Assembly (NCBI RefSeq): GCF_027497195.1
Contig: NZ_CP114905.1
Span: forward strand, 1,922,001 to 1,986,000
Source: Streptomyces sp. WMMC500
GTDB lineage: Bacteria; Actinomycetota; Actinomycetes; Streptomycetales; Streptomycetaceae
DNA length: 64,000 nt
Reading direction: 5' to 3'
Below, one piece after another: positions 35,086 to 43,752 of this stretch. The translations under genes and the position numbers were made by a program. How positions within the stretch are numbered: position 1 is the first letter of the stretch; each line of letters begins with the position of its first letter. The notes beneath the pieces were generated by a model. The model worked only from the letters and a program-made list of their open reading frames with translations, ran no database searches and was not told where the DNA came from.

Positions 35086-35811
35086 TCACGCTCTCCCGCC
35101 CGCGGCGCCGCGGCGTGCGTCGCGGCGCCTGATCATCAGCTCCACCACGGCCAGGTTGACGACCCAGCCCAGGACCTGCCCGACCGGGATCAGGTCCGTC
35201 GCCGCATCCCCCGCCGAGCCGTCCGTCCCCGCGTCCCGGAACGGTGCCCCGGCGATCAGCAGCAGCGGGACGGCGGCGCGGGCGGTGACGGCCAGAAACG
35301 TCAGCGCGTAGTTGCGCATCATCCAGCGGCGGTGGGTCTCGAACTCCCCCGCACGGGCCGCCCGGTAGGCGAGCCAGCCGGTGAGCAGCCAGCCCACCGC
35401 CGGGACGGTCAGGCCGATCTGGGTGACCGTACGGCCGGAGAGGAGGGCCACCGGGACGGCGGTCACGGCCGCGGGCAGCACGCCGCCGAGCAGGTAGGTC
35501 CGGCCGATCGCGCGGTGCACGCGGCGGCGGGCCCGGATCGCGGGGACGAACTGCGGCGGGCCGAGCACCAGGGCGACGAAGGCGGTGAAGACGTGCCCGG
35601 CGAGCAGGCCGCGGTGCAGGCCGCCGCCCACGTCGAGGCGGCTGCCGGCGAGGCCGAGCGGCAGGTAGGGGACGACGAGCACCGGGCCGGCGGCCGAGGC
35701 GACGGCGAGCAGGACCCAGACCCGGCGGGAGCGCGCGCCGGACGGCGAAGGGCGCCGTGCCGGGCCGGGGGTGCGCGTCCCGCCGGGGAGCCCGTGACCG
35801 GGATCGTGCAC
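35086..35811 (-). CDS. DUF2306-family membrane protein
   Basis: A 241-residue polytopic membrane protein. Segments include RVWVLLAVASAAGPVLVVPYLPLG, GHVFTAFVALVLGPPQFV, RRVHRAIGRTYLLGGVLPAAV and HRRWMMRNYALTFLAVTARA. The HR.iGR.Y and HRRWMMRNYA wording with membrane His residues is the DUF2306 pattern, and these His residues resemble haem or quinone ligands. No activity is established for the family that I know of. GTG 35811 is two bases after the ABC-permease stop, so it is the last gene of that operon. A shorter start is possible, since the first ~25 residues are Gly/Pro-rich. Confidence 0.75.
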   Translation of the reverse strand: MHDPGHGLPGGTRTPGPARRPSPSGARSRRVWVLLAVASAAGPVLVVPYLPLGLAGSRLDVGGGLHRGLLAGHVFTAFVALVLGPPQFVPAIRARRRVHRAIGRTYLLGGVLPAAVTAVPVALLSGRTVTQIGLTVPAVGWLLTGWLAYRAARAGEFETHRRWMMRNYALTFLAVTARAAVPLLLIAGAPFRDAGTDGSAGDAATDLIPVGQVLGWVVNLAVVELMIRRRDARRGAAGGRA

Positions 35812-35813
35812 CG

Positions 35814-36614
35814 TCAGCCGGACCTGACTTCGCTGCGCAGCACGCGGACCGCGCCGAGCGCCGCGGGCAGGGCCACCCAGACGAGGGTCGCGGTCAGCAC
35901 CTGGAGCCAGTCCTCGCCGGTGAGCCCGTGGTCGTACAACTGGCTCAGGGCGAGGTTGAAGTCGATCCACGAGCCGGCGTCCTCCAGCGCGGGCACGGCG
36001 TTGAACAGCACGCTGGAGAGGTTCGGCAGCACGAAGAAGGCGACGATCGCGGGGGCGCTGACCAGCAGCAGCATGCCGAACGCGAAGCCCATCATCAGCC
36101 CGGCCAGCAGGACCACGCTGATGTCGAGGAACCCGCCCGCGCCGAAGGACCAACTGCCGTCGCCGTCGCGCAGGGTCGTGCCGAGGAGGTTGCCGACGGC
36201 GGCCGAGGAGAAGGTGATGCCGAGGACCAGCACGCCCAGCAGCAGCGTGGCGCCGGCCTTGGCGAGCAGGACCCGCTTGCGGTCGGGCTCCAGGGTGAAG
36301 GTGACGAGCCCGGTGCGCTGGCTCCACTCCGTGGTGACGGTGAGGATGCCCACGACGGGCAGCAGGAGTTTCTGCGGGGTCTGGGTGAAGTTGACGAACT
36401 CCTCGTACGTCAGGTCCTTCGGGTCGGCGACGACCACCATGACGGCGACCACCACCGGCGTGACGGCGAGGATGGCGACGAGCAGCCACGTGCCCGCCCG
36501 GGTGTCGCGCAGCTTGCGCAACTCGGTGCGCAGCAGCCGGCCGAACGGGATGCCGGTGCGCTCCGCTTCGGACCCCGGGGGACGGCGGCTGTCGGTGAGG
36601 TGGGGTGTCGTCAT
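35814..36614 (-). CDS. ABC-2-type transporter permease
   Basis: A 266-residue membrane protein with a cytoplasmic start (FGRLLRTELRKLRDTRAGTW, typical of ABC-2 permeases) and about six membrane segments (LLVAILAVTPVVVAVMVVV, LLLPVVGILTVTTEWSQRTG, LLLGVLVLGITFSSAAVG, LAGLMMGFAFGMLLLV). TTEWSQRTG matches the conserved 'E...gTl' loop of antibiotic-export permeases. ATG 36614 overlaps the ATPase stop (ATGA). It forms an exporter with that ATPase; the cargo is unknown. Confidence 0.88.
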   Translation of the reverse strand: MTTPHLTDSRRPPGSEAERTGIPFGRLLRTELRKLRDTRAGTWLLVAILAVTPVVVAVMVVVADPKDLTYEEFVNFTQTPQKLLLPVVGILTVTTEWSQRTGLVTFTLEPDRKRVLLAKAGATLLLGVLVLGITFSSAAVGNLLGTTLRDGDGSWSFGAGGFLDISVVLLAGLMMGFAFGMLLLVSAPAIVAFFVLPNLSSVLFNAVPALEDAGSWIDFNLALSQLYDHGLTGEDWLQVLTATLVWVALPAALGAVRVLRSEVRSG

Positions 36615-37618
36615 CGTCGCGTTCCGTCCTTCGTCTTCGCGGTGCCGTCCGTCCTGCCTGCGCCGCCCTTCGCCCTGGCCTTCCCGGCCGGCTTCTCCCG
36701 GGAGTGGTCGGCGGTCAGGCTCAGGAACATCTCCTCCAGGCCCGTCTGGCCCGCGTCGCGCAGCTCGACGACCTCCACTCCGGCCTGGGCCGCGGTGCGC
36801 GAGATCCGCTCGGTGGGCTCCCGGGTGAGGAAGCCGCCGTCGGCGGCGGCGCTGTGGTCGATGCCCGCCGCGGTCAGCGCGGCGGCCAGCGCGCGGTCGT
36901 CGGAGGCGCGTACGAAGGTGCCGGCGGAGGCCAGCAGGTCCTTCTTGGCGCCCTGCGCGACGATCTTCCCCAGTCCGATCACGACGAGTTCGTCGGCGAT
37001 CACCTCGACCTCGCGCAGCAGGTGCGAGGAGAGCAGGATGCTGCCGCCGTGGTCGGCGAAGTCGCGCAGCAGGCCGCGCATCCAGTGGATGCCCGCCGGG
37101 TCGAGCCCGTTGGCCGGCTCGTCGAGGATGAGCACCTGTGGCTCGCCGAGCAGCGCGTGGCCGACGCCGAGGCGCTGGCGCATGCCCAGCGAGTAGTCGC
37201 CGGTGCGCCGGCGGGCCTCGGCGGGGGTCAGCCCGACGAGGTCGAGGACCTCGTCCACGCGCCGGGTGTCGAGGCCCATCATCATCGTGCCCAGCGTGAG
37301 GATCTCGCGTCCGGTACGCCCCGGGTGCTGGGCGGAGGCGTCCAGCAGGACGCCGACGCGCCGGCCGGGATCCGGCAGGTGCCGGTACGGGCGGCCGAGG
37401 ACCGTGCAGCGGCCCGCCGTCGGCGGGGTCAGGCCGACCATCATGCGCATGGTGGTCGACTTGCCGGCGCCGTTGGGGCCGAGGAAGCCGGTGACGGTGC
37501 CGGGGCCGACGCCGAAGCTGATGTGGTCGACGGCCGTGTGGTCGCCGTAGCTCTTCGTCAGCCCGTCGACGTCGATCGCGTACGCGCCGGGGTGTTCGCC
37601 GGTGCCGCCGGTGCTCAT
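36611..37618 (-). CDS. ABC exporter ATP-binding protein
   Basis: A 335-residue DrrA/CcmA-like ATPase. It has Walker A GPNGAGKST (within VTGFLGPNGAGKSTTMRMM), signature motif YSLGMRQRLG, Walker B VLILDEPANGLDP and H-loop LLSSHLL. The C-terminal ~120 residues are the extension typical of drug-export ATPases, and the last 25 residues are Lys/Gly/Thr-rich. It powers the permease encoded downstream. The two-component system lies 200 bp upstream on the same strand and probably controls it. Confidence 0.94.
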   Translation of the reverse strand: MSTGGTGEHPGAYAIDVDGLTKSYGDHTAVDHISFGVGPGTVTGFLGPNGAGKSTTMRMMVGLTPPTAGRCTVLGRPYRHLPDPGRRVGVLLDASAQHPGRTGREILTLGTMMMGLDTRRVDEVLDLVGLTPAEARRRTGDYSLGMRQRLGVGHALLGEPQVLILDEPANGLDPAGIHWMRGLLRDFADHGGSILLSSHLLREVEVIADELVVIGLGKIVAQGAKKDLLASAGTFVRASDDRALAAALTAAGIDHSAAADGGFLTREPTERISRTAAQAGVEVVELRDAGQTGLEEMFLSLTADHSREKPAGKARAKGGAGRTDGTAKTKDGTRR

Positions 37619-37818
37619 GCCCGCCCCGCCTTCCGTACGGGGGCCGCGGCCGTCCCGGCGACGGCCGCCGTCGGCGCCGTTCCCGGCCCGTGCGGCGCTG
37701 GCTGGTTGTGTGGAGTGACCATGCGCTCATCGTCGGCGCGGACGGGCCGCCGGGCGTCGGCCGCGGAGCGGCAGCGGCCGTACGCAGTTCCGCGTACGGG
37801 ACCACGCCGCCCGCGCGG

Positions 37819-38472
37819 TCAGTCCGTCAGCCCGGAGCGGAAGGCGAAGACGACGAGCTGCGCCCGGTCCCGGGCACCGAGCTTGACCATCGTCCGGCTC
37901 ACGTGCGTACGGGCCGTGGCCGGGCTGATGACCAGCCGGCCGGCGATCTCGTCGTTGCTCAGGCCCTCCCCCACCAGCGAGAGGATCTGCCGCTCCCGCC
38001 CGGTGAGGGCCCCCAGCCGCGGATGCGGCTTCAGCGTCCGCGGCCCCTTCGCCACGAACTCGCGGACGACCTTGCGGGTCACCGACGGCGACATCAGGGC
38101 GCCGCCGTCGACGGCGGCGCGGATCGCCCGCAGCAGGTCGGCGGGGGCGGTGTCCTTCAGCAGGAAGCCGCTGGCGCCGCGGTGCAGGGCGTCGAAGACG
38201 TACTCGTCATGCTCGAAGGTGGTGAGCATCACGACCCTGGTGCCGGCCAGGGCCGGGTCCTCGGTGATCCGCCGCAGCGCCGTGATGCCGTCGATCCCCG
38301 GCATGCGGATGTCCAGGAGGACGACGTCCGGCACGAGCCGCCGCGCCAGGTCGACGCCGGCGAGCCCGTCGGCGGCCTCGCCGGCCAGGGTCATGCCGTC
38401 CTCGTTCTCGATGAGGGCGCGGAGCCCGAGGCGTACCAGGTCCTGGTCGTCGACGATCAGCACGGTGATCAC
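37819..38472 (-). CDS. NarL/FixJ-type response regulator
   Basis: A 217-residue regulator with a receiver domain (phospho-acceptor Asp54 in DVVLLDIRMPG, acidic pocket VDDQD, Thr in MLTTFEHDEYV and Lys in GFLLKD) and a C-terminal LuxR-type helix-turn-helix (ALTGRERQILSLVGEGLSNDEIAGRLVISPATARTHVSR). GTG 38472 is preceded by GGAGG six bases upstream and overlaps the kinase stop (GTGA). Cotranscription with the kinase and the adjacent ABC exporter operon suggests the exporter is its target, perhaps in response to a cell-envelope drug. Confidence 0.94.
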   Translation of the reverse strand: MITVLIVDDQDLVRLGLRALIENEDGMTLAGEAADGLAGVDLARRLVPDVVLLDIRMPGIDGITALRRITEDPALAGTRVVMLTTFEHDEYVFDALHRGASGFLLKDTAPADLLRAIRAAVDGGALMSPSVTRKVVREFVAKGPRTLKPHPRLGALTGRERQILSLVGEGLSNDEIAGRLVISPATARTHVSRTMVKLGARDRAQLVVFAFRSGLTD

Positions 38473-39611
38473 GGGGAACCTCCGGTCGGGAGACGGGCGC
38501 GCACTTCGAACGTGTCCGGGGCGACGGGGCCCGCGGTGAACTCGCCGCCCAGGGCGCGGACCCGGGCGCGCATCCCGGCGATCCCGGATCCGCCCTCCCC
38601 GGCGGGCTCCCCGGCGAACGGGTTGGAGACGGCGATCAGGACGCTCCCGCGCTCGTGGCGGATGCGCACCGCGGCCTGCCGGGCGCCGCTGTGCCGCAGC
38701 ACGTTGGTGAGCGACTCCTGCACGATCCGGTAGCCGGTCAGCTCGATCGCGGCGGGCAGCGGGACCCGGGCGCGGCCGGAGACGTCGAGGCGTACGTACA
38801 CGCCCGCCTCGGCCATCCGCTGCCGCAGCTCGTCCAGCCGGGTCAGGCCGGGCCCGGGGGTGCGCCCGGCGGCGTCGCCGGTGCGGCGGACCACCGCCAG
38901 CGTGGCCCGCAGTTCCTCCAGCGCCGCGCTGCTGGTGCGGCTGATCGCCTCCAGCGCCACCTCTGCCTGGGCGGGCTTCTTCGCGAGCACGTGCAGGGCG
39001 ACGTCGGCCTGCATCTTGATGGCGGCCAGCCCGTGGCCCACGATGTCGTGCACCTCCTGCGCCACGCGGAGCCGCTCGTCGTCCACGCTCCGCCGGACCA
39101 CCTCGGCCCGCGCCCTGACCGCCGCCTCCCACCGCAGCCGCAGCGCGTACCCGAGGGCGAACGGCACGACGACCCACGCGGAGACGGGCACCGCCCCGGA
39201 CCACCCGAGCCCGTGGTCGCGGACGAGCAGGTGGGGCAGCAGCGCGAGCAGCGCGGCCAGCGCGCCCGGCGCGGCCACCGGCAGGGGGGTGTGCCGGGCG
39301 AGGGTGTAGACGGCGATCATGCAGACCGCGAGGATCGGCCCGTAGGCGTAGCCGAGCAGCAGGTACGCCGCCGTGCAGCCGGCCGCCACCGCGAACACGG
39401 CCGCCGGCCACCTGCGGCGCACCGCCAGCGCCAGCGCCGGGGCCGCGAACAGCACCAGCCCGCCGGCGTCGACGGCACCCGCCTGGCCGGCGCGCTCCGC
39501 GCTGCCGGCCAGCCGGGTGCCGGCGGCCCCGGCCGCCGTGGCCGCGGCCGCCAGGGCGGCGTCGCCGAGCCGCGCCCCGCTGATCCTCACAGGTCTGCGC
39601 TCACGAGCCAC
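38469..39611 (-). CDS. HisKA_3-type sensor histidine kinase
   Basis: About 380 residues. The sensor part has five or six membrane segments (GGLVLFAAPALALAV, WPAAVFAVAAGCTAAYLLLG, YGPILAVCMIAVYTLA, LAALLALLPHLL, AWVVVPFALGYAL) and almost no outside domain. The phosphorylated His188 sits in RLRVAQEVHDIVGHGLAAIK, followed by a HATPase_c domain with the N-box ESLTNVLRHSG and G-box GSGIAGMRARV. GTG 39611 is chosen for GGAGAG eight bases upstream. The intramembrane-sensing layout suits detection of membrane stress. It forms a pair with the response regulator by four-base overlap. Confidence 0.9.
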   Translation of the reverse strand: MARERRPVRISGARLGDAALAAAATAAGAAGTRLAGSAERAGQAGAVDAGGLVLFAAPALALAVRRRWPAAVFAVAAGCTAAYLLLGYAYGPILAVCMIAVYTLARHTPLPVAAPGALAALLALLPHLLVRDHGLGWSGAVPVSAWVVVPFALGYALRLRWEAAVRARAEVVRRSVDDERLRVAQEVHDIVGHGLAAIKMQADVALHVLAKKPAQAEVALEAISRTSSAALEELRATLAVVRRTGDAAGRTPGPGLTRLDELRQRMAEAGVYVRLDVSGRARVPLPAAIELTGYRIVQESLTNVLRHSGARQAAVRIRHERGSVLIAVSNPFAGEPAGEGGSGIAGMRARVRALGGEFTAGPVAPDTFEVRARLPTGGSP

Positions 39612-39887
39612 CCGCCCCGCTCTCCGCCGGTCCCGACCGGCCCAGCCTGGCGGCACGGGCGGCGCTCGCGCGTCGTACGCGGGGAGACAGCTCCCCTACT
39701 CGGATCCGCGTACGCGAGCGCGGCCCGCGGCCATTGCGCGGCCGCCGGTGACGACGAAGGCGTACGCCGCCCCGCGCGGGTACGCCGCGGGGCGTAGCCG
39801 CGGCGCCGCTCACGGGGTGACGATCACGGCAGGGGCGCCGCCGTAGCTTTCCGGAGATCCGTCGCCTATCCGTAAGGATCCGAACTC

Positions 39888-41261
39888 GTGACTGGAACGC
39901 ACCGGCCGAGCCGACGCGCAGTCCTCGGTGCCGGCACCGGGCTGGCCGTGGCCGCCGCAGCCGGGAGCCGGGCCGGCGCCACGGCCCGCCCGCGGGATGC
40001 CGGCGGGGGCAGACCCCCCAACATCGTGCTGATCATGCTCGACGACGTGGGCTACGGCGACGTGAGCCGGCTGGGCTCACGGAGGATCCGGACGCCGCAC
40101 ATCGACGGCGTGGGCGCCGGAGGCGTCACGTTCTCGCAGATGTACTCCCCCGGGCCGGTCTGCACTCCGGCGCGCGCCGGACTGCTCACCGGCCGGTACG
40201 CGCAACGCGTCGGCCTGCCCTGGGTTCCCGGGCCCGGCGCCCCCGACGGCATGCCCGCGTACGAACGCACCCTGGGCGAGATCCTCCGGGAGCGGGGATA
40301 CCGCACCGGCATCTTCGGCAAATGGCACCTGGGCGACCCGGCGGAACGTCCGGAACTCAACCCGCTGCACCACGGCTTCGACTCCTTCTACGGCATACCG
40401 GGCTTCAACACGGACGTACCGTTCCCGGTCTACGACGGCACGGAGATCGTCGACCGGCTCGAAGGGGCCGAGCAGACCGGCCTGCCCCGGCGGCACACCG
40501 ACCGCGCCCTCGGCTTCGTCCGCCGGAACCGGCACCGCCCCTTCTTCCTCTACCTGCCGTACACCCTGGCGCACAAGCCGTACTACGCGGAGCGGCGGTT
40601 TCAGGGATCGTCGCAGGCCGGCCCCTATGGCGACCTGGTCCAGCAAGCCGACTTCCACATCGGCCGGGTACTGCGAGAACTCCGGGCCTGCGGGCTCGAA
40701 GAGAACACCCTCGTCCTGATCACCAGCGACAACGGGCCGGACGAACACGGCACCGGCGGCCTCCGGGCGGGCAAGGGGTACACCTTCGAGGGCGGCATCC
40801 GCATGCCGTTCCTCGCCCGGTGGCCGCAGCGCATCGCGCCGGGGACGACCTACGACGACCCCGCCTGCCTCACCGACGTCCTGCCGACCGTCGCGGCGGT
40901 CACGGGGTGCGAACTCCCCGACGACCGGCCGATGGACGGTGTCGACCTGTCGGCCGCCCTCCGGGGAGGACGGCCGGCCGCGGAGCGGGTGCTGTACCAC
41001 TACCACGACTGGACCCTCAACGCCGTCCGCCGCGGCCGGTGGAAGCTCCACCTGCCCGGCCGCCGGAACGGCCTGCCGCCCGGGCCGGGCGGGCCGCGGC
41101 CACCGCTGCTGTACGACATCGACGGGGACCCCGGCGAGCGGCACGACCTCGCGGCGGCCCACGGCCGCACCGTCCGTGAACTCACGGAACTCGGCGCCCG
41201 CTTCGACGAGGAGATCCAGGCGGGGAAGGACCGGGCACTCGCCCGCGCCCGGCACGGCTAG
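39888..41261 (+). CDS. Tat-exported type I sulfatase
   Basis: A 457-residue arylsulfatase-family enzyme with a Tat signal (SRRAVLGAGTGLAVAAAA). Metal ligands appear in NIVLIMLDDVGYGDVS (Asp52-Asp53). The formylglycine site is Cys92 in VCTPARAGLLTG (CxPxR type, modified aerobically by a formylglycine-generating enzyme). Supporting residues are GKWHLG and LITSDNGP. GTG 39888 has AAGGA upstream. It would desulfate glycans outside the cytoplasm, fitting the neighbouring hydrolases and lyases, although it is 5 kb from them with the exporter/two-component block between. No maturation enzyme is encoded nearby. The last residues (ARARHG) show no sorting signal. Confidence 0.92.
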   Translation: MTGTHRPSRRAVLGAGTGLAVAAAAGSRAGATARPRDAGGGRPPNIVLIMLDDVGYGDVSRLGSRRIRTPHIDGVGAGGVTFSQMYSPGPVCTPARAGLLTGRYAQRVGLPWVPGPGAPDGMPAYERTLGEILRERGYRTGIFGKWHLGDPAERPELNPLHHGFDSFYGIPGFNTDVPFPVYDGTEIVDRLEGAEQTGLPRRHTDRALGFVRRNRHRPFFLYLPYTLAHKPYYAERRFQGSSQAGPYGDLVQQADFHIGRVLRELRACGLEENTLVLITSDNGPDEHGTGGLRAGKGYTFEGGIRMPFLARWPQRIAPGTTYDDPACLTDVLPTVAAVTGCELPDDRPMDGVDLSAALRGGRPAAERVLYHYHDWTLNAVRRGRWKLHLPGRRNGLPPGPGGPRPPLLYDIDGDPGERHDLAAAHGRTVRELTELGARFDEEIQAGKDRALARARHG

Positions 41262-41286
41262 CGCGCACCGGCACACCTGACGGCCG

Positions 41287-41323
41287 GGGGCGGCCGGGCT
41301 GCCCCGCCGCGCCCGGCCGCCCC
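41287..41323 (+). terminator. Hairpin terminator after the sulfatase gene
   Basis: GGGGCGGCCGGGC (41287-41299) and its exact reverse complement (41311-41323) form a 13-bp stem with an 11-base loop, 26 bp after the sulfatase stop. Confidence 0.75.
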
Positions 41324-41331
41324 GGCACGGG

Positions 41332-41348
41332 CCGCGGCTTCGCCGCGG
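41332..41348 (-). terminator. Small hairpin after the VOC gene
   Basis: CCGCGGC-TTC-GCCGCGG makes a 7-bp stem with a 3-base loop, three bases past the VOC-protein stop on the minus strand. It probably ends that transcript. Confidence 0.55.
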
Positions 41349-41351
41349 CGC

Positions 41352-41828
41352 TCAGCCGGGCAGGTCCTCCGGGCGTTTCTCGGCGAGCTTGCCTTCGAGC
41401 ATGCCGGTGGCCTGGCCCACCTCGATCAGATAGCCGTCGGGGTCGCGCACGTAGCAGCGCTTCTCCGCCCCGCGGTCGAGGGGCGGGGTGAGGAACTCGG
41501 CGCCCTTGGCGCTCCACTCCCGGTAGAGGGCGTCGATGTCGGCCACGCGGAGGTTCATGAAGCTGGAGACGGTGTCGCCGGGCTCGTAGTCCACCACCGA
41601 GACATCCGGCTTGTCGGGGGTCGGGCCGCCCCCCGGATTCATGATCACCCATGAGTTGGCGAGCTTGACGATGCACGGGTTCTCTTCGAGGACGACCTGT
41701 CCGCCCAGGACCTCGCTGTAGAAGGCCCGGGAGCGGGCGACCTTCCTGACGGTCAGGAAGAGCGTCACGAGTATCCCGCTGTCGGGGGCGGGGAGGTTCG
41801 GCAGGTCGATGGCCGGCTGTTCTGGCAC
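41352..41828 (-). CDS. VOC-superfamily (glyoxalase/bleomycin-resistance-like) protein
   Basis: A 158-residue protein of the vicinal-oxygen-chelate fold. It has paired beta-alpha-beta-beta-beta units, VTLFLTVRKVARSRAFYSEVLGGQVV and SFMNLRVADIDALYREWSAKGAEFLTPP, ending CYVRDPDGYLIEVGQ with the usual C-terminal Glu metal ligand. Such proteins are dioxygenases, glyoxalases or drug-binding proteins, and the reaction here is not assignable. The GTG start has GGAG seven bases upstream. It follows the DUF5996 gene by 14 bp on the same strand. Confidence 0.83.
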   Translation of the reverse strand: MPEQPAIDLPNLPAPDSGILVTLFLTVRKVARSRAFYSEVLGGQVVLEENPCIVKLANSWVIMNPGGGPTPDKPDVSVVDYEPGDTVSSFMNLRVADIDALYREWSAKGAEFLTPPLDRGAEKRCYVRDPDGYLIEVGQATGMLEGKLAEKRPEDLPG

Positions 41829-41842
41829 GGGGTTCTCCTGTT

Positions 41843-42775
41843 TCAGCGTGGTGCGGCTCGGCGGTCGGGGTCGTCTTCCAGGGCGGCGCGGTCCCAGTCG
41901 CCGTGGACCGCGGCCGCCTCGTAGGTGGACTGCAGGAAATCAAGCAGCAGGGCGTCGGGGTCCGGGGCGGTGCGGACCGTCTCGTACGGCAGGAGGAACT
42001 GGCTCCACTCCCGCGAGTAGGCACCCACCGGCACCGGGTGCTCCCGGAAGCCCGGCGGCTCCGGGTAGGCGTAGGCGTAGAACATGCCCTCGCCGTCGCC
42101 GCCCGGCCAGAAGCCGGCGCTGCTCAGCTCGTGGGAGTAGCCCTCGGTCATCACCCAGTCCGCGCAGTTGGGCGCGCCGCCGGCGTGGGTGGGCGCGGTG
42201 CGTCCGGAGAACCGGGTGACGGCCAGATCCATGCCGCCCCAGAAGAAGTGCACCGGGCTGACCTTGCCGATGAAGTGGGACCGGAACTCGCTCAGCACCC
42301 GGTCGGCCTGCACCAACTGGCCCCAGAAGGCGCGGGCCTGAGCGGGGTCGTACGAGGCGTGGGTGCGGTCCTCGGCGAACGGGATCGCCTCCTCCACCTC
42401 GACCGGGCGGCCGAGAATGGTGACGTCGATCCCGGCCCGCTCAAGGGCGGCCATCGTCTCGCGGTAGAAGTCGGCCACCGGCTTCGCCTCCAGCGCGACC
42501 GTCTCCACGGCACCGGCCGTGGTCCGCAGCCGCAGTTGGTGGTCGACGAAGTCGAACTCCATGTCGAAGGTGCGCCGGCCCGGGATCGCCGAAGTCGTCA
42601 GGCCGCGGGCGGAGACGTAGAGCGGCACCTGCCACCAGTGGTTGACCATGGGCGCCAGCGCGAGGCGGACCTTGCCGACGATCTGGGTCCACATGTGCAG
42701 GGTCGCGCGGGTGTCGGGCCAGTCCGGGACACGCAGGGCCGGCCACGGGTCGGCGGTGGGAAGCGTACTCGTCAT
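41843..42775 (-). CDS. DUF5996-family protein
   Basis: A 310-residue cytosolic protein. Aromatic-rich segments PWPALRVPDWPDTRATLHMWTQIVGKVRL, MVNHWWQVPLYVSARGLTTSAIP, FDMEFDFVDHQLRL, PVHFFWGGMDLAVTRFSGR and EGYSHELSSAGFWPGG match what I know as DUF5996, a family of unknown role found widely in actinobacteria and proteobacteria. His/Trp/Asp clusters (HWWQVP, HFFWGGMDLA, SHELSSAGFWPG) suggest a ligand or metal site. It lies between the UBP zinc-finger gene (18 bp) and the VOC gene, probably in one operon. Confidence 0.78.
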   Translation of the reverse strand: MTSTLPTADPWPALRVPDWPDTRATLHMWTQIVGKVRLALAPMVNHWWQVPLYVSARGLTTSAIPGRRTFDMEFDFVDHQLRLRTTAGAVETVALEAKPVADFYRETMAALERAGIDVTILGRPVEVEEAIPFAEDRTHASYDPAQARAFWGQLVQADRVLSEFRSHFIGKVSPVHFFWGGMDLAVTRFSGRTAPTHAGGAPNCADWVMTEGYSHELSSAGFWPGGDGEGMFYAYAYPEPPGFREHPVPVGAYSREWSQFLLPYETVRTAPDPDALLLDFLQSTYEAAAVHGDWDRAALEDDPDRRAAPR

Positions 42776-42793
42776 CGACAGCTCCCAGGGGCT

Positions 42794-43153
42794 TCAGTGG
42801 AGGCGCTGCTGCCAGTCCGGCGGGACCTTCCCCGCGGGACCCGGCACCGGCTGGGCGGCGGGACGCTCCGTCGGCGCACTCATCGCCGGGCCTTCCATGA
42901 ACTCGTTCGTCTCGGCGTTCCAGAACCAGTCCTCCCCCGGCTCGAAGCTGGTCAGCACCGGATGCCCGCTCTCGCGCGCATGCCGGGTCGCATGCTGCGA
43001 CGGCGAGGAGTCACAGCACCCGATGTGCCCGCAGGTGGCACAGCGCCGCAGATGAAACCACCAGCCGGGCGCCGCACCGGCCAGACACTCGGCGCAGCCC
43101 TCCCCACTGGGGGCGGAGGCGGGGTCGATACCGGGTATTCCGTCGGTTTCCAT
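42794..43153 (-). CDS. UBP-type zinc-finger protein
   Basis: A 119-residue protein whose first 70 residues are a UBP-type (ubiquitin-hydrolase-like) zinc finger. The ligand spacing is CAECLAGAAPGWWFHLRRCATCGHIGCCD, then QHATRHARESGHPV, followed by SFEPGEDWFWNAETNEF. These Cys and His residues bind zinc in the eukaryotic fold. In actinobacteria, which lack ubiquitin, the stand-alone version has no known partner. The remaining 50 residues are Pro-rich and look disordered. ATG 43153 is chosen because upstream extension is low-complexity. It starts the group UBP-DUF5996-VOC. Confidence 0.85.
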   Translation of the reverse strand: METDGIPGIDPASAPSGEGCAECLAGAAPGWWFHLRRCATCGHIGCCDSSPSQHATRHARESGHPVLTSFEPGEDWFWNAETNEFMEGPAMSAPTERPAAQPVPGPAGKVPPDWQQRLH

Positions 43154-43305
43154 GCCTCCATGCTCGGCGGAACCGGCCTGACGGGCCTGCCGGCGCGGCC
43201 GTTCGGGTGCTGTCCGCCGGTCGGGTTCGCGAGGGTGTGGTGGCAGGGGCATGAAGTCTCCGTGGTCGGTCGGGGGAAGGGGGCGGTGCGGGGTGCTCTT
43301 CCGGG

Positions 43306-43725
43306 TCAACTGTTCATGAGGGCGGCGAGCGCACGGTCGATGTCGAGGTAGCGGCTCTCCGTCCCGGCGGGCACCAGCGCGTGCGACCGCCGCAGGAACT
43401 CCCTGACGTCCACGGCCGGCACGGTGATCTGCGGCGCGGTGGAGGCGGACTTCACCGTGATCGCCACGGCGTGGGGGTGGCACTGGTGCGGCGGAATCAC
43501 CTGCACGTTTCCCACCCCCGCCGGCCGGTGCATACCCTGATCCAGCAGCGAGCGGGCGAACACCCAGTCGATGGGCCGGTCCAGCGGCGCCCCGAGGGAC
43601 AGCCGCACGGCATACGGGTCCGCCGCGTCGTAGCAGAGTTCCGCGGACAGCGCCCCTGCCGGTTCTCCGGGAACGCGCACGATCACGGTCACGACGCGCA
43701 CCACGGTGGCGGTGGGCTCACTCAT
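43306..43725 (-). CDS. SsgA-like (SALP) sporulation/cell-division protein
   Basis: A 139-residue member of the SsgA-like family, restricted to sporulating actinomycetes. Conserved features are AELCYDAADPYAVRLSLG, WVFARSLLDQGMHRPAG, GNVQVIPP and DVREFLRRSHALVPAG. Members guide peptidoglycan synthesis, septum site choice or spore-wall assembly with the division machinery. Divergence from SsgA/SsgB suggests one of the lesser-known paralogues. It starts 27 bp after the cupin-1 stop, so it may share the TGTCACA-type promoter and link cell division to that stress regulon. Confidence 0.9.
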   Translation of the reverse strand: MSEPTATVVRVVTVIVRVPGEPAGALSAELCYDAADPYAVRLSLGAPLDRPIDWVFARSLLDQGMHRPAGVGNVQVIPPHQCHPHAVAITVKSASTAPQITVPAVDVREFLRRSHALVPAGTESRYLDIDRALAALMNS

Positions 43726-43752
43726 GTCTCCCCCTGTCCTCTGTTCTCTTCC

